A stretch of 15,878 nt of DNA from G039029935 sp039029935. Its GTDB lineage: Bacteria; Chloroflexota; Anaerolineae; Caldilineales; Caldilineaceae. The stretch is taken from contig JBCCFC010000140.1 of NCBI GenBank assembly GCA_039029935.1, forward strand, positions 1 to 15,878, read 5' to 3'. A program made the position numbers and the translations under genes. Of this stretch, positions 6,606 to 13,815 are shown piece by piece (the first letter of the stretch is position 1; each line of letters begins with the position of its first letter). Below the pieces are notes generated by a model. The model saw nothing but the letters and a program-made list of their open reading frames with translations, was not told the DNA's origin and searched no databases.

Positions 6606-7715
6606 TTATGTATTTTCTTTATCCCTTATCATTTCATGCTTTTTATTTCGCTTTGTTGCAGATATATTGTAATAGCCTAGAATAGGCCCAATCAGCGAAA
6701 TTAGTAAATAACCTAATGTGCCTACTGAACCCATTTGTGAATCTTCAGTTTTGATAATTGTTTCAATAACCATTACTATATAAGCAGATGAGCTATATAT
6801 AAGCGTATTTTTGAGTCGGGTAAGGCTTGCAGTCCTTTCAAACTTCTGCCGTAACAATGAAACCGTTGCTCCTGTGAGCCATACAACAATAGCGCAGAGC
6901 AATGGTAGTGTGGCATTTGCCCAAGTGATATTTGTAACAATCACCATAATTGCTAAAATTAGTTCTGCGATGATTTGTAAAATAACTTTGGCAGATTTTT
7001 TAATTTTAGTATATCTCTTAATCTGCTGAGATATAGATACATCGTAGTATCCAAGAATAGATCCAATCAGTAATAGAACTAAATAAATTAAAACTCCCAC
7101 TGATCCTGTTGTTGAACCAAAGGATTGTAAAATAATCTCAGTAACAACGAGAAAACTAGGAATTATGCCATAAAAGAAAGTTTTCCATAATCTAATGAAA
7201 ACATCTCTCATTTTAAACATCTTTTGAATTGACACAGAAATTGTGCCAACGCCCCACACTCCAATCACACAAAACAATGGAATTATTGCAAGCGCAGGGT
7301 GAATGCTTGGTGCAACAAGTACCTGTAAAGTTCCTCCCACAATGAACTGTAAAATAATAATTGATGGGTGTACGTTAGTAGTAGGTAGGTTATGTTGTAT
7401 CTCTTGACTTGACTGATGGTCTTGTGTCTGAATAGATGAGGATACTAAATTTGAAGGAGTATATGAAGTTGTGTTTTCTTCTTCCAGTTCTGCAATTTGT
7501 TCGATTTTAGTTTTTTCTTGAGGCTCTTTAACCACAGCATATACTGCCAGTCTTTCCTGCAATTCTTTAATTCGTTCAACTTCGGTGGATTGTTGATTTA
7601 GAAGATAAATGGGCTCTTCACCTACAGCATATACCGCAAGTTGTTTTTGGATACGGCGTAGATTCTTTCTACGTTGCTCTAATAATTCTTCTAATTCTTG
7701 ATGTTCATTCTTCAT
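6606..7715 (-). CDS. Membrane protein with coiled-coil head and two copies of a hydrophobic module
   Basis: 369 residues from ATG 7715 (a TTG at 7727 in frame would add 4). Residues 1-75 are helical and contain an internal repeat: KQLAVYAVGEEPIYLL and ERLAVYAVVKEP about 37 residues apart, separated by charged heptads. This recalls the small helical effector-associated domains seen in Chloroflexota conflict proteins, but I cannot assign it. After a polar linker come two similar hydrophobic blocks, about 120-235 and 240-355. Each has a CVIGVWGVG/CAIVVWLTG strand-like motif, a short basic amphipathic part, and ends LGYYD/LGYYN. The neighbouring small protein is a third copy. It has no signal peptide; the head is probably cytoplasmic. 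It follows the small membrane gene by about 60 nt. The gene is strikingly AT-rich compared with its neighbours. Confidence 0.72.
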   Translation of the reverse strand: MKNEHQELEELLEQRRKNLRRIQKQLAVYAVGEEPIYLLNQQSTEVERIKELQERLAVYAVVKEPQEKTKIEQIAELEEENTTSYTPSNLVSSSIQTQDHQSSQEIQHNLPTTNVHPSIIILQFIVGGTLQVLVAPSIHPALAIIPLFCVIGVWGVGTISVSIQKMFKMRDVFIRLWKTFFYGIIPSFLVVTEIILQSFGSTTGSVGVLIYLVLLLIGSILGYYDVSISQQIKRYTKIKKSAKVILQIIAELILAIMVIVTNITWANATLPLLCAIVVWLTGATVSLLRQKFERTASLTRLKNTLIYSSSAYIVMVIETIIKTEDSQMGSVGTLGYLLISLIGPILGYYNISATKRNKKHEMIRDKENT

Positions 7716-7775
7716 AGGATTGTCCAAATATATAGAGATTTTTTTTAATTCTAATTTCTTTAGATCAAATTTTTT

Positions 7776-8135
7776 TTATTGTTTTAATAAAACCGGCGCA
7801 ATATAATACCCCAACAACGCAAGCAGCAGCGAATACAATACCTGCGCCAGACCAGTGGCAGGTGTAATCAAAATGAGGCCAACACCCGCTGCGCCACCGA
7901 TGGCTGTGCTGATGAACCGCACCAGAGATGATTGTTTATCAAACGTGCGCTGAAGTAATTCAGCGAGCGCGCCGACGCCCCACACACCAATAACATTGCC
8001 GATGGGGATCACAAATAATTCCACACCATCACCAACGCCCAAGGCCATTGCGCCGCCAAAGCCGAGAAGCTGACCAATGAGAAGTTGTAGGGTGAGGGTG
8101 ATGCATGTGATCAGGATTCTGACAATGATGCTCAT
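7776..8135 (-). CDS. Small integral membrane protein, paralogous to a module of the next gene
   Basis: 119 residues, nearly all hydrophobic, with about four membrane segments (residues 5-30, 40-62, 75-95, 97-116). VIPIGNVIGVWGVGALAELLQRTFDKQSSLVRF and the ending LLALLGYYIAPV align directly with both hydrophobic blocks of the downstream membrane protein (VIGVWGVG identical, LGYY shared). The ATG at 8135 lies one base after the stop of the lipoprotein gene (TAA, T, ATG), with GGAG inside the end of that gene as ribosome-binding site, so translation is coupled. Function unknown; glycine-rich helices and short loops suggest a compact oligomeric membrane bundle. Confidence 0.78.
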   Translation of the reverse strand: MSIIVRILITCITLTLQLLIGQLLGFGGAMALGVGDGVELFVIPIGNVIGVWGVGALAELLQRTFDKQSSLVRFISTAIGGAAGVGLILITPATGLAQVLYSLLLALLGYYIAPVLLKQ

Positions 8136-8136
8136 A

Positions 8137-9390
8137 TTATTCGCTCCAAACCAATTTCAAACGGCTACGTGTTTCGCCATCCAGCGATGTATACAAATAG
8201 GTCATGCCACCCATCACCAGCACATCGGCATGACCGACACCGATGTTACCAGGCATATCAACAAGGATGGGGTTGCCCTCATAGGTTTCCCATTCACCAT
8301 CAATCTCGTTTGTGATGGTACGCGCCAAGCCCAGCGCAAATTGGGTATCACCGGGATCGTTGAGGCTAGGGCCACGCACTCCTTCATAGAGCATGTAATA
8401 GCGGTCGCCTACTTTCTGGATGTCGGCGGAACTGATTGTGCGGAAGTCAAAGTAGGGGTTGGTGGCGGGGCCGTTGTCATCACCCGGACCATACTCGCTT
8501 GCACCCGTGAAGAGTGGGTTATTGGTGCAGTGGGTCAGCGTTTCGACGGTTACGTTGATGTTTTCACCAATCGTGCCAACATAGCAGCCCATCGAGCTAG
8601 GATTCTGCCCTAAACCGACAAAGACATAGAGTTCACCATTTTCAGCATAGACCCCCGGTGGTCCACCCACAAGACAGTGGAAGGGAAACTCGGTGTATGG
8701 ATGTGGGCGAATCTGTGCCACCTCATCACAGATTGCAAAGGACTCATCCCACATGCCGCTCATGGGTACAAGCACGGGATGTGACCACACGAGGCCATCA
8801 TGCGATTCACGATACATGACCATGCCTTTGTATTCGTAAACGACGTGCAGCCGCGCACCATCATAGGCCACACGGGGGTATTGTTGCTGCTCGACGTGGT
8901 CAAACTGCGATGTGCAGGGACACTGGTTGCAGTCAAATTGACAGACGGGCGGCTCCTCATGCGTGAAGGTGACACCGCCATCCTCACTGCGATAAATCAC
9001 GGTACAGCCGGGGAACTCGACAGGTTCGCCACAGCGGTCGATGGTTCCGGCAGAGCGGTCACTGGCATGAACATAGGACCACAACTCGGCCTCAGTGAAC
9101 ATACCGCTTTGTAGAACAACCGTATCAGACTCACCCATTGGCAAACCTGTTACTGGCACATCAACCTCAAAGGTGGCCGTGCCATCCCAGTAATCATCCA
9201 AGGTCGGTTGGCGACCATTCTCGGCTGGCGTCTCGGCAACCATCATGCCCGACGGTGTGAGCGCGCTCCATTCACGACGGAGGCGATTCTCGACGCGGCG
9301 GGTGGTGTCTTCGACGGTGGTCGTTAGATCGCTACAGCCAATCAGTAAGAAGATTAGCAATAAGAAAATTAATTTGAAATAGTTGGACAT
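8137..9390 (-). CDS. Secreted lipoprotein with Asp-box beta-propeller (sialidase/glycosidase-like) domain
   Basis: 417 residues. The N-terminus is a lipoprotein signal: hydrophobic residues 5-17 and lipobox LIGC with C19 as the lipidated cysteine, so it is anchored outside the cytoplasm. From about residue 100 the pattern is of a beta-propeller as in sialidases and GH43-like enzymes: an Asp box SEDGGVTF, then repeated strands such as YPRVAYDGARLHVVYEYK, GVYAENGELYVFVGLG, DIQKVGDRYYMLYEG and ADVLVMGGMTYLYTS. Two cysteine clusters (CGEPVEFPGC, CQFDCNQCPC) should form disulfides or bind metal. Catalytic residues cannot be assigned, so it may be a binding protein rather than an enzyme. It is first in a minus-strand cluster; the next gene starts one base after its stop. 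No recognised ribosome-binding site precedes ATG 9390. Confidence 0.75.
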   Translation of the reverse strand: MSNYFKLIFLLLIFLLIGCSDLTTTVEDTTRRVENRLRREWSALTPSGMMVAETPAENGRQPTLDDYWDGTATFEVDVPVTGLPMGESDTVVLQSGMFTEAELWSYVHASDRSAGTIDRCGEPVEFPGCTVIYRSEDGGVTFTHEEPPVCQFDCNQCPCTSQFDHVEQQQYPRVAYDGARLHVVYEYKGMVMYRESHDGLVWSHPVLVPMSGMWDESFAICDEVAQIRPHPYTEFPFHCLVGGPPGVYAENGELYVFVGLGQNPSSMGCYVGTIGENINVTVETLTHCTNNPLFTGASEYGPGDDNGPATNPYFDFRTISSADIQKVGDRYYMLYEGVRGPSLNDPGDTQFALGLARTITNEIDGEWETYEGNPILVDMPGNIGVGHADVLVMGGMTYLYTSLDGETRSRLKLVWSE

Positions 9391-9606
9391 AATATGATGA
9401 TAAGCGTCAAGTTATTCGTCTTTCACAGTTTTTTTGATATTTTGTCAATACGCGACCAACTCATGAACAATGGTTGTTGGATTGTCTGTATCGTTTAATT
9501 TGGCAAGTTGATTTACTTTCTTTGCATTTATGATTGCTACATCTGTGTACGCAATGATTTTACCATAAATCGCGCAATCTTCCTTTTCGTCGTCAGGCAA
9601 ATATCG
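9391..9606. other. Intergenic region between the SARP gene and the lipoprotein gene
   Basis: AT-rich, no supported ORF and no clear hairpin with T-run. On the minus strand TTGACA near 9450 could be a -35 for the lipoprotein gene, but no good -10 follows. Confidence 0.3.
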
Positions 9607-12600
9607 TTAAATCAATACGCTATCAATCAGGCTACGGATATCTTGATGAGGTGCATCCTGCGCAATCTGCTCATACCGCTTATGGCCTAATACCTGTTGT
9701 AGCGTCGCCTCGACTTTGCCCTGCTCAAATGTTGAATGTGGATGTTGGGGGTAGTGATGGGTCTTATGCAGCAGGACAGTCGCAGCTGTTTCGTGGGCAT
9801 CATCAGCCATGAGTAATTGGACGACGGTTTCAAGGATTGTGCTGCGCATCCTTTTGCCCGCCCACAGGTTTTTCATCTGCAAGGCTGCTCGTAATTCTTT
9901 GCGTGCTTGCGGGTAATCCCCCAAGGCCACCCACACAATAGACAGCCCTTCTTGGCAACGGGCCAGCATAAACCTGTTCTTGGCGCGGCGACTTTTAACC
10001 GCGGTTTCTTGCAGGTGATGGCGTGCTTTGTCCAGATCCCCCATACGCAAGGCAAGACGCCCGATGTTCTCCTGTGCCGTCAACGCCCCACCACTCTCAA
10101 GACCAATGCACTGATGTCGCTGGAGGCTCTGTTCCAGCAGCATGAGACTGCGCTTGTAGTCTCTCTGATGGGAGGCAAATGTGGCTAAATTATTGAGTAG
10201 ATCGGCTTCCAACAGCTTATTTTCAAGCTGTCTTACAAGGCTCAATGCCTCTTCGGTATAGGTACGGGCTTGGTCATAGTGACCGAGCTTACTATGGCTG
10301 ACGCCCACGCGGGCAAGATTCATGGCGATGAGCAGTGGGGCTTCTAGGACGCGTGACCACATCAATGCTTCCTCGGCATAGGCCAACGCAGGTTCGTGAT
10401 TCATACCACGAAAGTAATACCACAAGTTGCCCAACACGGCGATCATCCCCTCCGTATCCTCGGTCTGTTGGAAGAGCAGACGGCTTTCTTCGGACAGGGT
10501 GCGCGCACGGTCTAGATCATCCCACCCCACCACAAAGGCAAGTCGAAGCAAGGTCCATCCAGCCTCATTGGTGAGATTGTATTGACGTGCGAGCGCAAGG
10601 TTCTCGGTCAGCAGTGTGGCGCACTCTTCCCGTCGCCCCAGCGGTTCAAGGACAGCACCCAGATAGTTGCGAATGCGCACCAGCAGTTCGATAGGCGGTG
10701 TGGCATTGGCGGCTAGACATTTTTCGACGCGGCCAAACATCGTGGCAGCTTCGTGTGCCAGCCCACGCCCCTCATAATACTTGAACAGTGCTTCTGCGGC
10801 AGCACTCAGCAGATCGTTGCTGCGTGTCTCTAATGCCCACTGCCATGCCCTGTGGATATTTTCGATCATCTGAGAGACATGTTTGATAGCGGTGACTTGT
10901 GCCCGACCGATTAGGTCTGACGTCATCTGTGCTAACCGATGTAAATAATAGCGCGCATGACGCTCGGCAACATCTGTGTTGTGGGGCAACTTCTCCTGAC
11001 CAAATTGACGCATCAACTCATGAATTTGATAGCCGTTATCACTTGACCGACGAAGAAAGCCACAGTCAACCAGTTCAACCACCGCTGGCATCGTCGCTTG
11101 GGTCACAGCTTGGAGTGCAGGCCAATCACAGCCGCCACGAAAAATCGTTGCCTGTGCAAACACCTGCTGTGCGGCTATCGAGAGATTCTGCCATGATTCC
11201 TCAAAGAGGGCGCGCATACAGCGGTGGCGCACAGGAATATCGGGCATGGAAACCGTCAATAGGTCGATGCTGCGGTGTAGGTTTGCCAAAATATCGCGGC
11301 AGGAGAGGACGCGTGTCCACACAGCGGCCAGCTCAATGGCAAGAGGGATGCCATCGGTGAGGCGGCAGATATCCTCGACCACGGGTTTCAGGGTCTCGGT
11401 CAATGTAAATGAGGCGTCGGCGCGTTGCGCACAATCCACAAAGAGCGCAACCGCACTGCTTATCGTAGCACCCTCTTCAGGATTGGGGCTAACAGGTAAA
11501 TCTAAAACAGGTAAATCTAAAACAGGTAAATCTAAAACAGGTAAATCTAAAACAGGTAAATCTAAAACAGGTAAATCTAAACCATGCAAGCCCAAAACCG
11601 TTTCCATCTGTAAATTGAGTCGCACACGGCTGGTGACGAGTACATGTAGTGCTGCTGCATGACGTAAGAGGTCAGGGATCAACAGGGCCGCATCTTGTAC
11701 ATGCTCAAAGTTATCCAAGATCAACAACAGCGATTTGTCACGCAGGAATTGGCGTAGACGTGTCAACGGGTTCTGGTCGGGTGTCATCGGGATGCCCAAC
11801 CCATTGACAATGGTCGCTGGCACTTGCGCACTGTCTGCCACACCTGCCAACGAGACCAACCATATACCATCCGCAAAGTGGTTCAGTGTGCGTCGTGCGT
11901 ATGCCAAGGCCAGTTGTGTCTTGCCAATACCACCGGGACCAGTCAATGTCAACTGACGGCCATAGGGACGGGCGAAACGCGCTTGCATTTCTGACAGCTC
12001 CCGTGTGCGTCCAAAGAACGGCTTGAGCGGTGCGGGGATGTTGTGTGGAATAGATGATTCTCTCTTGCTCGCCCTAGCTGCTATTGAGTCTACTGTCACA
12101 GGGTCTAGTGCTACAGGGTCTAGTGCTACAGGCTCTAGTGCTACTGTCACGGGAGCCGCTGAGTGCGTGGCCGTTTCGGGTATAGGAAGCCGACGATTGT
12201 CGCGAATTGCTTCATAGAGAGCCATCGTCTCTGGTGATGGCTCTGTATCCAACTCCGTGCCCAACAGACGACGACATACTTCATATTGACGCATGGCAAG
12301 CCCTGCCTCGCCATGTTGCCACAACGTGTTCATCAACTGAACATGCGCCTCTTCACGCCAAGGTTCGTGGTCTACACGCATCTGTGCATATGTCACAGCA
12401 TCTTTATACGCACCAATGTCATTCATGTACTGGACCACCATGTCCAATAATTCTGCCATTTGACGATGCAATAGGTCGCGCTGTAGCTGTGTCCATGTCT
12501 CAAATTCGGGGCTATCTATGACAAACTCGTTGTCAAAAAAGGGGCCTTGGTAGAGCGCAACGGCCTCTTTTGCCGCTTCGATATGTGATTGAATATCTGT

Positions 12601-12975
12601 GCGCACCCGTTGATAGAGTCTCTGAAAGCGGGTCACATCCACCGTAATCGTGCCATCGCCGAGCGCATCTGGGTTGATCTGCACCGTGTGCCGCGTTGTG
12701 TGTAGATAGGGTCGATGGGTCGGTGAGTTCGTGCTGGCATCACCGATGACTTTGCGCAGATTGGACAGTGCGTGACGCAGGCTTCCCCGTGCCGACGCTT
12801 CTAGTCGGTCTGGCCACAGCAATCCAGCCAAATGGCTACGATTCAGCGGATGAATTCCTTCTACCGCAAGATAGGCGAGCAAGGCACGCGCCTTGGCCGT
12901 TGAGAACTGATCTAGATTTTGTTGATTGCGGTGGATGGTGAAAGGGCCAAGAAGTGTGATGTCTAATGATGGCAT
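9607..12975 (-). CDS. SARP/BTAD-STAND-TPR transcriptional regulator
   Basis: Giant regulator of 1122 residues. ATG 12975 is preferred over TTG 12996 because family proteins begin MPSLxITLLG. Residues 1-95: OmpR-type winged helix (ITLLGPFTIHRNQQ, AKARALLAYLAVEG, LWPDRLEASARGSLRHALSNLRKVI). Residues about 105-255: bacterial transcriptional activation domain (GPFFDNEFVIDSPEFETW, ending LGTELDTEPSPETMALYEAI). Residues about 315-600: STAND/NB-ARC ATPase with P-loop GPGGIGKT at 346-353, LLLILDNFEH as Walker B, VTSR, and GIPLAIELAAVW. Residues about 650-1090: tetratricopeptide repeats. Ligand or protein binding by the TPR part is expected to switch nucleotide state and DNA binding. Two pentapeptide expansions (VALDP, LDLPV) interrupt linkers before and inside the ATPase. 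It is divergent from a globin gene with phased repeats between, its probable target. Confidence 0.92.
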   Translation of the reverse strand: MPSLDITLLGPFTIHRNQQNLDQFSTAKARALLAYLAVEGIHPLNRSHLAGLLWPDRLEASARGSLRHALSNLRKVIGDASTNSPTHRPYLHTTRHTVQINPDALGDGTITVDVTRFQRLYQRVRTDIQSHIEAAKEAVALYQGPFFDNEFVIDSPEFETWTQLQRDLLHRQMAELLDMVVQYMNDIGAYKDAVTYAQMRVDHEPWREEAHVQLMNTLWQHGEAGLAMRQYEVCRRLLGTELDTEPSPETMALYEAIRDNRRLPIPETATHSAAPVTVALEPVALDPVALDPVTVDSIAARASKRESSIPHNIPAPLKPFFGRTRELSEMQARFARPYGRQLTLTGPGGIGKTQLALAYARRTLNHFADGIWLVSLAGVADSAQVPATIVNGLGIPMTPDQNPLTRLRQFLRDKSLLLILDNFEHVQDAALLIPDLLRHAAALHVLVTSRVRLNLQMETVLGLHGLDLPVLDLPVLDLPVLDLPVLDLPVLDLPVSPNPEEGATISSAVALFVDCAQRADASFTLTETLKPVVEDICRLTDGIPLAIELAAVWTRVLSCRDILANLHRSIDLLTVSMPDIPVRHRCMRALFEESWQNLSIAAQQVFAQATIFRGGCDWPALQAVTQATMPAVVELVDCGFLRRSSDNGYQIHELMRQFGQEKLPHNTDVAERHARYYLHRLAQMTSDLIGRAQVTAIKHVSQMIENIHRAWQWALETRSNDLLSAAAEALFKYYEGRGLAHEAATMFGRVEKCLAANATPPIELLVRIRNYLGAVLEPLGRREECATLLTENLALARQYNLTNEAGWTLLRLAFVVGWDDLDRARTLSEESRLLFQQTEDTEGMIAVLGNLWYYFRGMNHEPALAYAEEALMWSRVLEAPLLIAMNLARVGVSHSKLGHYDQARTYTEEALSLVRQLENKLLEADLLNNLATFASHQRDYKRSLMLLEQSLQRHQCIGLESGGALTAQENIGRLALRMGDLDKARHHLQETAVKSRRAKNRFMLARCQEGLSIVWVALGDYPQARKELRAALQMKNLWAGKRMRSTILETVVQLLMADDAHETAATVLLHKTHHYPQHPHSTFEQGKVEATLQQVLGHKRYEQIAQDAPHQDIRSLIDSVLI
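11491..11580 (-). repeat. 15-bp minisatellite, six perfect copies, coding LDLPV
   Basis: AACAGGTAAATCTAA is repeated six times without change (90 bp). On the coding strand each unit gives Leu-Asp-Leu-Pro-Val, at about residues 466-495 of the SARP-STAND protein, between VLVTSRVRLNLQ and the SAVALFV helix of the ATPase. The flanking VLGLHG looks like a degenerate seventh unit. Copy changes keep the reading frame. Confidence 0.97.
12098..12142 (-). repeat. Second 15-bp repeat in the SARP gene, three copies, coding VALDP/VALEP
   Basis: ACAGGGTCTAGTGCT occurs at 12098-12112 and 12113-12127, with one change (ACAGGCTCTAGTGCT) at 12128-12142; a degenerate unit follows. It encodes a Pro/Asp/Ala linker between the BTAD and ATPase domains. 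Confidence 0.9.
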
Positions 12976-13035
12976 GATATTGGGTCCATTCTTCAACTTG
13001 TGTAGAAAAGAGTGCGGTGTTGTTCTAGCGATGTC

Positions 13036-13118
13036 CTTTCATAGAAAACTCCAATTTTTTCACGATAGTTCCCACACTTTTCACGGTAGCACTGCCCATT
13101 TTTCACATTCATTTCACG
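13036..13118. promoter_or_regulatory. Phased TTTCAC direct repeats, probable SARP operator
   Basis: Five boxes in the same orientation: TTTCATA (13037), TTTCACG (13058), TTTCACG (13079), TTTCACA (13101) and TTTCACG (13112). Spacings are 21, 21, 22 and 11 bp, that is one or two helical turns. SARP-family activators are known to bind direct heptamer repeats at 11- or 22-bp spacing. The array fills the divergent region between the SARP gene and the globin gene. Binding is inferred. Confidence 0.65.
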
Positions 13119-13142
13119 CAAAGCCATTACAATTAGTTTACG

Positions 13143-13154
13143 ACAATCGATTGT
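13143..13154. promoter_or_regulatory. 12-bp palindrome upstream of the globin gene
   Basis: ACAATCGATTGT is a perfect palindrome, and TTTA/TAAA flanks extend it imperfectly. It lies between the phased repeats and the globin ribosome-binding site (AAAGGAGG, 13176-13183), so it could be the site of a second regulator or overlap the core promoter. Confidence 0.35.
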
Positions 13155-13189
13155 TAAATGCAAATGATTCGGATAAAAGGAGGCTGCGG

Positions 13190-13603
13190 ATGAATGAATA
13201 TCAACGACAACTGGTCCAAAACTCATTTCGCCATGTTGTCCCCATTGCCGACCAAGCGGCAGCCCTGTTCTACAACCATTTGTTCACACTCGACCCGTCG
13301 TTGCGCCCACTCTTCAAGGGTGATATGACACAGCAAGGGCTGAAGCTGACGAACACGCTTCAACTGGCCGTCAATGGGCTGGATAACCTGGAGCAAATTA
13401 TACCCGCCCTGCACAGCCTGGGGCGCAAACACGTAGACTATGGTGTGCAAGATGCGCACTATGCCACCGTTGGTGAGGCATTGATGTTGACCTTGGCTGA
13501 AGGATTGGGGGCGGTCTTTACCGATGAGGTACGGGGTGCATGGCAAGAGGTTTATGGGTTGCTGAGTGGTGTGATGATTGAGGCAGCGAATACAACAGCG
13601 TAA
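13190..13603 (+). CDS. Single-domain haemoglobin (Vgb/flavohaemoglobin globin type)
   Basis: Haem protein that binds O2 and/or NO in the cytoplasm. ATG 13190 follows AAAGGAGG with 6-nt spacing; the 137 residues equal a full-length non-truncated bacterial globin. Key positions: Y28 (B10) in LFYNHLF, F42 (CD1) in RPLFKG, proximal H81 (F8) in GRKHVDYGV, Y91 in AHYATVGEAL and E115-type acid in the last helices (AWQEVYGLL). The E7 region (QQGLKLTN) lacks an obvious distal glutamine in my alignment, unlike Vitreoscilla haemoglobin, so ligand affinity may differ. No FAD/NAD reductase domain follows, so a separate reductase or a sensing role is needed. It is divergent from the SARP regulator and 212 bp ahead of a secreted GlcG/HbpS-like gene. 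Confidence 0.9.
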   Translation: MNEYQRQLVQNSFRHVVPIADQAAALFYNHLFTLDPSLRPLFKGDMTQQGLKLTNTLQLAVNGLDNLEQIIPALHSLGRKHVDYGVQDAHYATVGEALMLTLAEGLGAVFTDEVRGAWQEVYGLLSGVMIEAANTTA

Positions 13604-13631
13604 ATTATTCAATAGAGTTGTTGCAAAACCT

Positions 13632-13762
13632 CATGGGATTGCAAATCCCATGCTAATACAGAAAACCTGTTAAAACAGGTTGTATCCCGTGGTAGCTCAT
13701 GCGTTACAGTACACTTTAGTGTACTTACTGTAATAGACGCCGAATTCGGGTGCCCTCTGGGC
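13632..13762. repeat. Run of five consecutive inverted repeats downstream of the globin gene
   Basis: In order: CATGGGATT/AATCCCATG (13632-13652), AACCTGTT/AACAGGTT (13664-13681), AGTACAC/GTGTACT nested in TTACAGTA/TACTGTAA (13704-13733), CCGAATTCGG (13740-13749), and GCCC/GGGC (13752-13762). No T-run follows any of them, so they are not ordinary terminators. They fill most of the gap to the next gene and may be a structured leader, an RNA-processing region or a decayed repeat element. Confidence 0.6.
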
Positions 13763-13815
13763 GCGGTGGTATTCATCGTTTTGTAACAATTCTAACAAAA
13801 TTCAAGGAGATTCAA

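Noticed and set aside
8077..8613. 178-codon plus-strand ORF
   Set aside because: Antisense to the lipoprotein and small membrane protein genes; low-quality composition and no recognisable domain.
11491..11580. CRISPR-like repeats
   Set aside because: The units are directly adjacent 15-mers without spacers and are in-frame coding sequence.
11246..11662. Plus-strand ORF with a TGKSK repeat
   Set aside because: The repeat is only the antisense reading of the LDLPV minisatellite in the SARP gene.
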